Shown here: positions 24,926 through 32,690 of the stretch, in pieces
How the letters are laid out: the number at the start of each line of letters is the position of its first letter
Numbering within the stretch: position 1 is the stretch's first letter
Assembly: GCA_934700615.1 (NCBI GenBank)
Contig: CAKUXR010000027.1
Location: 1-44,542 of the forward strand
Source of the DNA: an uncultured Bacteroidales bacterium
GTDB lineage: Bacteria; Bacteroidota; Bacteroidia; Bacteroidales; UBA932
Length of the DNA stretch: 44,542 nt
Direction: 5' to 3'
Notes under the pieces: model-generated
What the model was told of the DNA's origin: nothing
Database searches by the model: none
Seen by the model: the letters and a program-made list of their open reading frames with translations, nothing else
Position numbers and translations under genes: made by a program

Positions 24926-25582
24926 AACCCTTTCTGCTTCAAGTACAGTCTCCCTGTTCTTCTCCTTCTTGAGGTCGGCGTAGAATGCGGCCATCGTGGT
25001 CTGCATGTATGGTATAAGCCAGAAGAATCCGATACCGAATGACATGATGGAGAGGATTATCCATCCGATGAAGCTGAGAGCCAGATAGAAATAATCGAAC
25101 TTGTGTCCGTCCATGAGGTAAATGCTTTCGTCGATTGCCTTGTTGACGGACATTTCAGGATGTTCTACCAGGATGTACGGAGTCATCGCGTATGAGAAGC
25201 ACTTGATGATTCCCGGAATGAGGAACAAAAGTGACCAGAGGACGATGAATACATCTGTCAGGAGCATTCCCAGTACATTGTGGATCCAGTTGTCGAACCC
25301 GAGGCTGAATGCGTTGCGGGTCAGCCTGTTGTCCCCTGTCTCATAAAGGAGCCTGAAGCTGTTGGTGAATCCCAATGCCATAGGATAGACGATCAGGATG
25401 AAAATGATTCCGCTTCCTCCGTTGATGTATGAAGGAAAGGTGATTCCGAAATTGATCATGTATGACGGCAGCGCCAAGAATGACAGTATCGCCAAGTAAA
25501 TGATGGTTGCTACCAATGAGTGAGGCCAGCTTCCGGACAATGCCCTGAGTGCCTCGTTTTTGTAATCCTGATTCTGTTTCAT
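24920..25582 (-). CDS. DUF975-like integral membrane protein
   Basis: A 220-residue protein with about five hydrophobic helices. The pattern FSYAMTPYILVEHPEMSVNKAIDESIYLMDGHKFDYFYLALSFIGW (read in parts: PYILVEHPEM, SIYLMDGHK, LSFIGW) is the hallmark of DUF975 membrane proteins. Function is unknown. It may be co-transcribed with the upstream lipoprotein gene (22-nt gap). Convergent overlap with dapF leaves no room for a terminator. Confidence 0.75.
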   Translation of the reverse strand: MKQNQDYKNEALRALSGSWPHSLVATIIYLAILSFLALPSYMINFGITFPSYINGGSGIIFILIVYPMALGFTNSFRLLYETGDNRLTRNAFSLGFDNWIHNVLGMLLTDVFIVLWSLLFLIPGIIKCFSYAMTPYILVEHPEMSVNKAIDESIYLMDGHKFDYFYLALSFIGWIILSIMSFGIGFFWLIPYMQTTMAAFYADLKKEKNRETVLEAERVL

Positions 25583-25604
25583 CTGTGTTTTCTTTTGAAG
25601 GTTA

Positions 25605-26342
25605 CTACATTGCCAAGGAAACGTCTGCGACTACGTTGTCGATGCAGCAGTAGGTAGGAATGTCGTACCTGTTGGTCTCGATGCTGAGGTCAATGTATTC
25701 GACGGCTCCGAGTTTGTCGGTCGGCACTGCGGTCCAGTCTGTCAGCACCGTGAGCCCTTTCTCGTCGTATTTTGCCAAATCCACACTGACGGTTCCTGTA
25801 GTTGTCGTGCCGCGTTTGCCGGTAATGGTGAGTTTCATCCAGTCACCCTGCTTGAAGGCCGGGCCGTATGATGTTCCGAATTTCACGGTATTTACGACGA
25901 GGTTCGTGTTTACGACATAGAGGCCGATAGGAATGCATGTACCGTTGGCCCTTGATACGAACTCGATGCTGTGCTCAGGCATACGTCCCCTGTTGTCATA
26001 GAATACGGCATAGCAGGCGGATTTTGCAGCACCTGTGGTATCTGCTACATAGAATGGTGATTTAGGCATGTAGCCTTCCTTGTAGATGGTGTCCTTGCGG
26101 CAGCATACTGCAAAGCCTCCTGTAAATTCGCCGTCATCGGTCCTCTTGCTGCAGAACTTGAGGACTCCGCCGCCCTGGTAGATGTCAGACTTGTTGTAGA
26201 TGCCATTGCTGAAGTCCTTTACGGTGTCAGCCGTCTCGAAAGTACAAATGGCTCTGTAACTTGTCTGGTATGAGCCTTTTACGCAGCTGAATGCTGAAAT
26301 GAGGATAATTGCTGCTGCGATTGCGTGCTTGAAAAGTTTCAT
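25605..26342 (-). CDS. Lipoprotein with DUF4465-like domain
   Basis: A 245-residue lipoprotein with lipobox AFSC (Cys20). The body begins with FETADTVKDFSNGIYN and ends with DWMKLTITGKRGTTTTGTVSVDLAKY, then LGAVEYIDLSIET and TYCCIDNV. This order (fall-through strand, GDW-LTITG, W-x-LGxV, CIDN) resembles DUF4465, a beta-sandwich resembling carbohydrate-binding modules. The function is unknown; a surface or periplasmic glycan-binding role is a guess. A possible operator palindrome lies in its leader. Confidence 0.6.
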   Translation of the reverse strand: MKLFKHAIAAAIILISAFSCVKGSYQTSYRAICTFETADTVKDFSNGIYNKSDIYQGGGVLKFCSKRTDDGEFTGGFAVCCRKDTIYKEGYMPKSPFYVADTTGAAKSACYAVFYDNRGRMPEHSIEFVSRANGTCIPIGLYVVNTNLVVNTVKFGTSYGPAFKQGDWMKLTITGKRGTTTTGTVSVDLAKYDEKGLTVLTDWTAVPTDKLGAVEYIDLSIETNRYDIPTYCCIDNVVADVSLAM

Positions 26343-26366
26343 GTCTTATAGTGTTGTTTATTGATT

Positions 26367-26381
26367 GGAAAACCGTTTTCC
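26367..26381. promoter_or_regulatory. Palindrome GGAAAACCGTTTTCC in the leader of the DUF4465-like gene
   Basis: Seven perfectly paired bases on each side of a single C, with partial extension (ATTGG/CCAAT). It lies 25 nt upstream of the start codon and just downstream of a possible -7 box (TATTTTG on the minus strand, 26390-26396). The size suits a dimeric repressor operator. Regulator unknown. Confidence 0.35.
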
Positions 26382-26467
26382 ATCCAATACAAAATACAAT
26401 ATTAGTCATTATCTTGCACAAAAGCATTTCTTTTGCGGTCGATTTGCGACTTTCTGACCATAAAAAG

Positions 26468-27478
26468 TCAGAAAATCACTCCTATTCCTACCTCGAAGTC
26501 GAAATACTTGAACTTGACGGTGGAGACTCCTGCCGTGATTGCGAACTTCCCGAAAGTCGCCATTGTCCCCAGGTCTGCTGCCAGTCCCCTGAAGGAGCAG
26601 TCTTTGACTTTCGCCCGGTCTCCATTGATATCTTCCCATATCAGTGACTTTACGCCGTATCCGGGGCCTGCGAATATGTTCAGATTCTTATGGCAGTGCC
26701 AGATGCCTCCGCATGTGATTGTGTATCTGGTCTTCCATGTCGAGCCGTCCTGTTTGGTCCATATGGCTTCCCCGTTACGGGTTCCGTCGCTAAGACATTC
26801 ATAATCGAATCTTGTCTGGAACCTGAAGTTGGAACGGGCCTTGACATAGTAGCCTCCTCCCATTTTCTTGTCTTTGTTCCTGATAATCTTTCCGGACATG
26901 ATGCCGGCCGAGAAATCCGGTACGACGCCGGCCGATGCCAGAATGAATACACTGCTTTCGAACATGCTTTCTTCCTCTTCAGGCCAATGTGGCTGCTGCA
27001 ATTCATGTCCGTAATAGGCCAGACTGTCAGGCTTGTTTGTCGTAGTGCTGTCAATTACAGGTACATAGATGTACTCGGTTGCTTTTGTAGGAGTGTTGAG
27101 GACCAGTTCATAGACCGCTGCCGAGACTATCGGAATCCCGAAAGCGAACTCTCTTATTACTCCGAAATTCTTGTGCTTTATGGTTATCTTCAGGATGTTT
27201 TCCGGTACATAGACCCAGATTTCACCGACTTCCTGCTTTACGTCCACGATGCCCATAACGCCGACGTCGAACTCGAATCCTGTTTCCGTCGTCACGACTT
27301 TTATCAATGCTGCCCTTCTCCCGTTCTGGTCGGTGCGCGGGTCCAGTCTTGCGTCGAGGTCGGTGCTCAGTTCCCGGAACGACTTGATATAGAAATCCTT
27401 GTCCTGTTTTTGTGCGAATGATGAAAAACAGAACATGACCAGTGCGGTCAATGCCAATATGATTCTTTTCAGCGCCAT
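26468..27478 (-). CDS. Exported protein with PEGA-like N-terminal domain
   Basis: A 336-residue protein. I chose Met at 27478, which gives a clean signal peptide (MALKRIILALTALVMFCFSSFAQ); the longer frame runs into the upstream gene. Residues ~25-150 (ALIKVVTTETGFEFDV, GEIWVYVPENILKITIKHKNF, VYELVLNTPT) match the layout of PEGA-type small beta domains common in Bacteroidales envelope proteins. The C-terminal part is rich in aromatic strands (GGIWHCHKNLNIFAGPGYGV) like a small outer-membrane barrel. It starts 2 nt after the 608-residue gene, so they are co-translated. Function unknown. Confidence 0.6.
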   Translation of the reverse strand: MALKRIILALTALVMFCFSSFAQKQDKDFYIKSFRELSTDLDARLDPRTDQNGRRAALIKVVTTETGFEFDVGVMGIVDVKQEVGEIWVYVPENILKITIKHKNFGVIREFAFGIPIVSAAVYELVLNTPTKATEYIYVPVIDSTTTNKPDSLAYYGHELQQPHWPEEEESMFESSVFILASAGVVPDFSAGIMSGKIIRNKDKKMGGGYYVKARSNFRFQTRFDYECLSDGTRNGEAIWTKQDGSTWKTRYTITCGGIWHCHKNLNIFAGPGYGVKSLIWEDINGDRAKVKDCSFRGLAADLGTMATFGKFAITAGVSTVKFKYFDFEVGIGVIF

Positions 27479-27480
27479 TG

Positions 27481-29307
27481 TCAGAAGTTGTATGGGCCGA
27501 TTACGCCGAAGTCTTTGTCCGGAGCTTCCTGCCATGTCCTTACATGGATGACAGGCTTTGTGCTGTCCTGGAGGTCCACAAGAATGAAAAGATATCCGCT
27601 GTCAGAATATGTGGAAGAATAGTATTCCTGTCTGATCTGGATACCGTACAATGACTGTATCTTTCCGAGTCTCAATACTTTGCAGTCCGTGAACTGTACG
27701 TTTATGAATTCCTGGCTGGCGAACACTTTCTCCAGCCTCTGGATATATTCCGCCTTGCTCTGCCTTGTCAGGGACACATACTTTCCGGCTCCGTATTCAT
27801 TGGCCTTTCCCGCATTTTTCAGGATTCTTCCGGTGATTATGAGTGCGTCCTCATCGAAAATCGAGCGGATATAGTCGGTGCGTTTCAGCGCGTAGGCTGT
27901 CTTGTAGTTCTCGAGGAAGGTCATCAGGATGATCTTGGCTTCTTCCGGCCAGGTCTCATGGGACGCGATGTCCGCTGCCGTCACCCTGCCCAGCGAGAAT
28001 GAGAGGTTCGAAATCTTGTCCTCCTTGTCGAATGTGAAGACAATGCTCTCGACGAATTCCTTGTTGTTCTCACGGTATGAGAAAACCAGTGGCAGGCTGC
28101 GCGCAAAGACCTCGTCTCCGAGCTTATAGTAGAAGAGTTCGTCATGGTGCAGAACCCTTGCGTGTCCATATGTGAGAAGTTTGCGGAAAGTATCGTAGCC
28201 TTCGGCCGTAAAGAGTGTGTCAATGCCTTCGTACGAGTTCTCTGTCAATGCATTGCAGATTTTTTCGATGCTGCTCTCGTACTTCTCCGTGAACATTACC
28301 GGAGAGAATGAGTACTCCAGACTGTCTTTAAATGTGGCGTCTTTCTGTGCCACTACATCCAGTATCTTTTTCTTCACGTCACTCCAGTCTATTCTCTGGA
28401 TATGGTTTGCGGGAACGATGGTCTGCGTACGGGCTCCGGCATTGTCTTCCGAAGGCCTTCCTGCTCCGGCAAGGTTCTGATTGTCAATTCTTTCCGGGCG
28501 GATGTCCAGAACCTTTTCTATCTGGCTGACTTCTCTCCAGATGTTCTGGAGGCGTGACTGGTCGATTTCATACTTGATTCTGTAGTCTTTCATTGACGTA
28601 CCTGCGGATGCCTGTGCGAAGCCTTTTCCGTCGGTGGCGCTGAGTACACCGCTCCATTTCTTGCCGTCGAAGAACCGGTAATCGACTGTCTGGACCGGCT
28701 GGCCTTTGTAGGTGAAAGTCAATTCTATGAGGCCTTGTCCGCTTTTGCCTGTCGCTGAGTACTTTACCTTTACGAGGTCCATCAGCAGGTTCGCTTTCTG
28801 GGAGATGTCCTCGATTTTTGCGGATTCGAGCGGAGGTATGCTTCTGAGCAGGACTGATGCCCAGGTGTAGTATCTCAATGCCACGTCGATGCTTCTTTCT
28901 TTTTCGGCCTTGTCAGCTATTTGGAGCATTTCGTTTATCTTGGCTTTCCTGTCCGCGAAAACCTTGCTGACATCGTTTCTGGAAATGTACCTGAACGAGT
29001 AATTCTTGCCCATGTATATGGCTAGGCTGTTCTTGCGGACATCTCCGAAGTATCCGCGCATCAGCTCTCTGCGCTCTTGCTGGTTGTAGGTCGTGAAACC
29101 GGCTGTTTCGGCGATTTTGTCGCACAGGACGCATACGGCCAGACTGTCAGCCTGCGCCCTTCCTGTTCCTGTGACTTCACCGAATATATATGAGTTGTCT
29201 TTCCTTATGGATGAAATCATCTTTCCTGAGCTTTGTCCATAGGCTGTGATGCCCAGGAACAATGCCGGAATGAGGATTGTCAATGATATGAGTCTGAAGA
29301 TTCGCAA
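27481..29307 (-). CDS. Exported 608-residue protein, function unknown
   Basis: Signal peptide of ~24 residues (ending ITAYGQ). Residues ~30-130 (YIFGEVTGTGRAQADSLAVCVLCDKIAE, NSLAIYMG) recall the LPP20-like domain of Bacteroidales envelope proteins. A helical segment DVALRYYTWASVLLRSIPPLE follows, then a beta-rich middle domain and an NTF2-like C-terminal half with two similar motifs (LVFSYRENNKEFVESIVFTF, LRLGKIQSLYGIQIRQEYYS). It is the middle gene of a three-gene envelope operon. I recognise the architecture, not a function. Confidence 0.55.
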   Translation of the reverse strand: MRIFRLISLTILIPALFLGITAYGQSSGKMISSIRKDNSYIFGEVTGTGRAQADSLAVCVLCDKIAETAGFTTYNQQERRELMRGYFGDVRKNSLAIYMGKNYSFRYISRNDVSKVFADRKAKINEMLQIADKAEKERSIDVALRYYTWASVLLRSIPPLESAKIEDISQKANLLMDLVKVKYSATGKSGQGLIELTFTYKGQPVQTVDYRFFDGKKWSGVLSATDGKGFAQASAGTSMKDYRIKYEIDQSRLQNIWREVSQIEKVLDIRPERIDNQNLAGAGRPSEDNAGARTQTIVPANHIQRIDWSDVKKKILDVVAQKDATFKDSLEYSFSPVMFTEKYESSIEKICNALTENSYEGIDTLFTAEGYDTFRKLLTYGHARVLHHDELFYYKLGDEVFARSLPLVFSYRENNKEFVESIVFTFDKEDKISNLSFSLGRVTAADIASHETWPEEAKIILMTFLENYKTAYALKRTDYIRSIFDEDALIITGRILKNAGKANEYGAGKYVSLTRQSKAEYIQRLEKVFASQEFINVQFTDCKVLRLGKIQSLYGIQIRQEYYSSTYSDSGYLFILVDLQDSTKPVIHVRTWQEAPDKDFGVIGPYNF

Positions 29308-29341
29308 GTTTTCTAAGTTTATCGTGTTGGTCTTGTGGAAG

Positions 29342-29890
29342 TTATTGGAGGTTCCTGACTGATTCGAACTGGGCTTTCTGGTCTTTTGACATTGACCCGA
29401 CCGTCTTTGCGAGGCTTTCCCGTATTTCTTCCGCTTTTTTTCTGATTGCTTCGTTGTCAGGGGCTTCGCTGCGGCACAGGTCTGAAAGTTCTCGGTATCC
29501 GGCCAGAATGTCGTCCCATGATTGCCGGACTTTTTTCGAGATGTCTTCTGCCCATGCGGCCATCTCGTCAGCCGTCATTTCTCCGTCGCGGATGCATTCC
29601 GCAAGAACATGGCCTTTCGTATCGACCAGGCAGTACAGTCCTTTTTCCCGTGCTGCGGCAATTTCGTCCGTTATGTAGGTGATGTTGTCATACCTGAGCG
29701 GCAGGATTACATTTCCCGTAGTGTCGATTATCCCGTATTTGTCCAGGTTCGAGACAATGCTGGTGCCGTTGAAACAGTACGTCATGGTCGTATATGCCTC
29801 AGGAGCCGGTATTTTATGTCCTTTGTCCCTCTCCCTGCCGCAAGCGCCCAATACAGCGATAACCGGGAGTATGCATTCAATTAATCTCAT
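29342..29890 (-). CDS. WG-repeat-like lipoprotein
   Basis: A 182-residue lipoprotein with lipobox VLGAC (Cys17). Residues ~50-100 hold one to two WG/KWG-type repeats (YGIIDTTGNVILPLRYDNI, then GLYCLVDTKGHVL). The last ~80 residues are charged and helical (AIRKKAEEIRESLAKTV). It is the first gene of the operon with the 608-residue and PEGA-like proteins (34-nt gap). Its leader contains element M copy C, and a good -7 box lies beyond that. Role unknown. Confidence 0.6.
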   Translation of the reverse strand: MRLIECILPVIAVLGACGRERDKGHKIPAPEAYTTMTYCFNGTSIVSNLDKYGIIDTTGNVILPLRYDNITYITDEIAAAREKGLYCLVDTKGHVLAECIRDGEMTADEMAAWAEDISKKVRQSWDDILAGYRELSDLCRSEAPDNEAIRKKAEEIRESLAKTVGSMSKDQKAQFESVRNLQ

Positions 29891-29931
29891 GTCTGTACTA
29901 TTATGGGCTCAAGTTCCTCATGTGAATTTTT

Positions 29932-30094
29932 AGTAATCCTTAAAAAATAACTTGGTAATCTTTGCAAGTCTTTTCGGTCTATATTCCTTTTTTCATCAGT
30001 CGTGTACGTCCTCCAGTACACTCCTTCTTCGAAAAGGAATCTATCCTCGAAAATCCATCACAAATCTTTACCAACTTATTTGTTCATGCTTACT
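29932..30094 (+). mobile_element. 160-bp palindromic element M, copy C
   Basis: 163 bp, same ends as copies A and B. It has three extra bases in the loop of the central hairpin (GTGTAC-gtcctcca-GTACAC), so the loop tolerates change while the stem does not. On the minus strand it begins 9 nt after the -7 box at 30104-30111 and ends 41 nt before the WG-lipoprotein ATG. With copy D it brackets the Rpn2/C10 module. Confidence 0.85.
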
Positions 30095-30103
30095 TATCAT
30101 GAA

Positions 30104-30134
30104 CAAAAGTAGCCAAATAATCGGTCAACTACAA
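30104..30134 (-). promoter_or_regulatory. Promoter of the WG-lipoprotein operon
   Basis: On the minus strand TTG (30132-30134), 20 nt, TACTTTTG (30104-30111) matches the Bacteroidota -33/-7 consensus. Transcription would start at the edge of element M copy C and read through it. Confidence 0.5.
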
Positions 30135-30231
30135 GTTTTTGCGAGAGTTGCACAACTTGCAATGAAAGTATTCCGCAACTTTTGGAGAAATTATTCCGTA
30201 ATTTATATTTCTTCCGATAAAATACCCGTTT

Positions 30232-30277
30232 GCGAAGCCACGGGCGGCTACGCCGCTCCGACGGCCCCTGCCGCAGG
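30232..30277. repeat. GC-rich palindromic element P, right-half fragment
   Basis: GCGAAGCCACGGGCGGCTAC through GGCCCCTGCC matches the right arm of P copies 1 and 2. The left arm and centre are missing here; a left-half fragment lies 4 kb away at 34277-34342. An open frame on the plus strand crosses M copy C and this fragment (29952-30443) and is not a credible gene. Confidence 0.7.
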
Positions 30278-30414
30278 TGACTGGAAGAATTGCAACGATG
30301 CTAACGACGTCGAGATTAAGAGCCCCGAAGAAGTAGAGACAGTTGTAGAAACAACAATACCTGTAGACAGTGACACCGAGACAGGAGATAAACTGATAGA
30401 TGATGCCTTCCTGT

Positions 30415-30608
30415 TTCGACCCTCTGGGCAGACGACAATTTAGGGTTCGTTAAGCTAACCTGTTCAATATCAATGTTATACCTGATTTGAATAAATCTGC
30501 CTACCTGTCAAGCCCCCCTTTCATACCTACCTCTTGACATCTGGCAAATCATGTAACTGATTGATATCCAAAGTAGAAAGCTAAAACAACGCTGTCAAGA
30601 GGGTCGAA
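30415..30608. repeat. 194-bp inverted-repeat element D, copy 2 (minus orientation)
   Basis: The ends are TTCGACCCTCTGGGCAG (30415-30431) and CTGTCAAGAGGGTCGAA (30592-30608). Relative to Rpn copy 2 it sits where D copy 1 sits relative to Rpn copy 1. Length is identical (194 bp). Internal boxes TGTCAAGAGGT and GCTTGACAGGTAG (minus strand) are conserved while the remaining sequence has diverged strongly. No gene is visible in 30135-30700. Confidence 0.75.
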
Positions 30609-30700
30609 TTACAAACGAAGAATATAAAGCCACATTGTCAGTTTCTCATGCTCGGTTACAAGTCGGTAATTGGTCACACAGTTATCTGCATAAAAAGCAA

Positions 30701-30734
30701 TTTGTCCAGAAAAGCATGGCGCTTTCCGGACAAA
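30701..30734 (-). other. Covarying hairpin after Rpn copy 2
   Basis: On the minus strand TTTGTCCGGAAAGC, a 5-nt loop and GCTTTTCTGGACAAA form the same stem as 1776-1808, with an A-T pair changed to G-C on both sides. It lies 29 nt past the Rpn copy 2 stop codon. Confidence 0.7.
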
Positions 30735-30762
30735 TAACTGAATGATATTTCTCTAAGCAAGA

Positions 30763-31701
30763 CTACTTTTGATCCGACCTGTCCTTTAGCATGGAAACCT
30801 CTTCTGCTGTCAGACCAGTCAGTTCTGAAATTGTCTCAATGTTAATCCCTTTCTCCAACATTCTTTTGGCAATGTCGAAACTATTCTTTTTTGCGCCTTC
30901 CTTTATACCTTCCTCTTTGCCTTCTTTATGTCCTTCCTCACGTCCGGTCTCACGCGCGTACTCAATCTGATTGTATGTGTCCCGTTCAGTATTCATGGAT
31001 TTAATGTATTTGATTCTGTCTTCATCGTCAAGCTGGGCGAGCTCCGCTACATCAAAGAGCTTCGTGAATATCCTGTCCCTCAGTCTCTCCGGACGCTCCA
31101 GCAGATTGGACATGTTCTTCAGTAGATAGAGCCACTTGTCCAAGTCCGTCTCCAGTTCATCCTCACCTTTGTCGAACTTCTCCACCTCCACGAAAACAAA
31201 CTCCAGTTTGTCCGTCATCAGCTTTTTCGAAGTCGCCTCCATCAGCCGGTACCGGTGCTCCGTCATCTCGTCATCCTCATACTTGAAGTTCAGGATTCCG
31301 AGGAAGAATACCCCGTCCAGACTGAAGTCCCACGGCCTGTTCCCCCTTGCCTCTTCTGCCAATGCCTTCTTTCCCTGTTTCATTATCGGGAATGAAGTGT
31401 AGAACAGGGCCCTCTCGAAGAAGTGCTTCTGGTAGCCGCGCTGCATCTCCACAAGGAACGTCTTTCCGTCCACGGTCCTGCACAGCACGTCGAAGATTGC
31501 CTTCCTGTCGTCCTCCATGATTCCCAACTGCTCCGTCGGAACGTAAGTGATGTCCGATATTGCGTACTGCGGGAAAATCACCTTGAGGAATTCGATGAGA
31601 ATGTCCTTGTTGACTTCCGTTCCGAAAATCTTTTTGAAGCTCCAGTCGACCATCAGGTCGATGTACTTGCCCTCGCTTCCAACCTTGACTAATTCTGTCA
31701 T
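30763..31701 (-). CDS. Rpn-family PD-(D/E)XK nuclease, copy 2
   Basis: 312 residues; the first ~230 are nearly identical to copies 1 and 3, with the same D71, E85 and Q87. The linker is longer (GREEGHKEGKEEGIKEGAKK), and the tail (FDIAKRMLEKGINIETISELTGLTAEEVS) is shared with copy 3, not copy 1. The last residues (DRSDQK) again resemble copy 1. The cassette around it (P, L, hairpin, D) is the same as around copy 1, in the opposite orientation. It sits between M copies C and D, next to the C10 protease genes. Catalytic residues are intact, so it is probably active. Confidence 0.9.
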   Translation of the reverse strand: MTELVKVGSEGKYIDLMVDWSFKKIFGTEVNKDILIEFLKVIFPQYAISDITYVPTEQLGIMEDDRKAIFDVLCRTVDGKTFLVEMQRGYQKHFFERALFYTSFPIMKQGKKALAEEARGNRPWDFSLDGVFFLGILNFKYEDDEMTEHRYRLMEATSKKLMTDKLEFVFVEVEKFDKGEDELETDLDKWLYLLKNMSNLLERPERLRDRIFTKLFDVAELAQLDDEDRIKYIKSMNTERDTYNQIEYARETGREEGHKEGKEEGIKEGAKKNSFDIAKRMLEKGINIETISELTGLTAEEVSMLKDRSDQK

Positions 31702-31732
31702 AAAATTAAGTATTTATTCTGGTAAAACAAAT

Positions 31733-31846
31733 TATTGACATTGACACCGGCGGTCGTGCACCGGCTGTCCGTGCGTCAATCAAGGTTGCAATACTATATA
31801 AAATTTTCGCGCAAAACCCGAAAATGTGGCGAAATGCCCCGAAATG
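31733..31846 (-). promoter_or_regulatory. Conserved leader/promoter L, copy 2
   Basis: The minus-strand counterpart of 690-798, directly upstream of Rpn copy 2 (31 nt to the ATG). It keeps the TATAGTATTGCAACC and GATTGACGCACGG segments and the paired GCCGGT boxes. It contains ACATTGACACC-type sequence where copy 1 has changed bases. Confidence 0.5.
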
Positions 31847-31967
31847 GCGGGTGGTTTCAGAAAGATTTTTATGATTTTTAAATTTCAATGATGATTTTTA
31901 AATCTTTATGTCTTCAAAAACCACTTCATTTATACTTTTGAAATCACAAAAATATAGGACATGTTAT

Positions 31968-32090
31968 GCCGGCAGGGGCCTTCGGAGCGGTACGCCCCGT
32001 TGGGGCTATCCTTCCCACCGCTACCGCGGCGGGCCCCATTCCGCTCACGAAGCCGCGGACGGCTACGCCGCTCCGAAGGCCCCTGCCGGC
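31968..32090. repeat. GC-rich palindromic element P, copy 2
   Basis: 123 bp, inverted relative to copy 1, with ~23-bp arms starting GCCGGCAGGGGCC. Sequence similarity to the copy 1 surroundings continues a short way past the arm (CATCATCTGA.CATTACTGG on the minus strand), marking the outer limit of the duplicated cassette near 32115. Confidence 0.85.
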
Positions 32091-32146
32091 CAGTAATGTT
32101 CAGATGATGAATTATTTCCGTGACTGGCCACGCCAATATGGCTATG

Positions 32147-32686
32147 CTAGTATCGTATTCCTATGAAAAAGCCAACACCACAAGGCGACGAAATGTGATA
32201 CGCATTTAATCCGAAGACCACGCCGAATTTCTTCACTACCGAAACGTCGAATCCCATTTTCAGCAGAAGATGGGGATTGAGCACATAGTTATCATCTGGG
32301 AAGATAGGTGTGTCAAACCAGGTGACACCGGCCTCGGCGCCCAACAGAAAACCATGTCTCCGATTTCGCTTGAACTGGAAATTTCTTACATAATCCACAA
32401 ATATCGGAAAGGAATTATGAATCCCAGTGGTTGGCGGAATACCCGGATACATCATATTGTAGCCTTCCTGCCAACTCACGCCACACCCAAGCCCCAAATA
32501 TCTTTTCGGATTAAATCTATATCCCAGAGATGCAGTCAACCTTTTGGAGCCTGCCCATGTTGACTCATCGCGACTAAATGTGACTGAGGACTGAAAACCA
32601 TGGAAATCCTCCCCGTTACAGGCCATAGAGAATAGACTCAAGATGACTGCAATACTGATTATCTTGACTTTTAAGAATGTATCCAT
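32147..32686 (-). CDS. Small outer-membrane beta-barrel-like lipoprotein
   Basis: 179 residues with signal peptide and possible lipobox FSMAC (Cys23). The mature part alternates short amphipathic strands (RLTASLGYRFNPKRYLGLGCGVSW, HGFLLGAEAGVTWF, FGVVFGLNAYHI), typical of small outer-membrane barrels of 8 strands or so. It starts 4 nt after the C10 protease stop codon, so the two form an operon. It might be a surface partner of the protease; it does not look like the known C10 inhibitor (Spi/staphostatin) families. Function unknown. Confidence 0.6.
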   Translation of the reverse strand: MDTFLKVKIISIAVILSLFSMACNGEDFHGFQSSVTFSRDESTWAGSKRLTASLGYRFNPKRYLGLGCGVSWQEGYNMMYPGIPPTTGIHNSFPIFVDYVRNFQFKRNRRHGFLLGAEAGVTWFDTPIFPDDNYVLNPHLLLKMGFDVSVVKKFGVVFGLNAYHISSPCGVGFFIGIRY

Positions 32687-32690
32687 ATTG

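Noticed and set aside
29952..30443. 163-codon open frame on the plus strand
   Set aside because: It runs through element M copy C and a fragment of P; its N-terminal part is the same repeat-derived peptide seen in the other M copies and it has no family similarity.
30763..31701. Rpn copies as classical DDE transposase insertion sequences
   Set aside because: The domain is PD-(D/E)XK, there are no terminal inverted repeats immediately flanking the gene, and the palindromes around it differ at the two ends.
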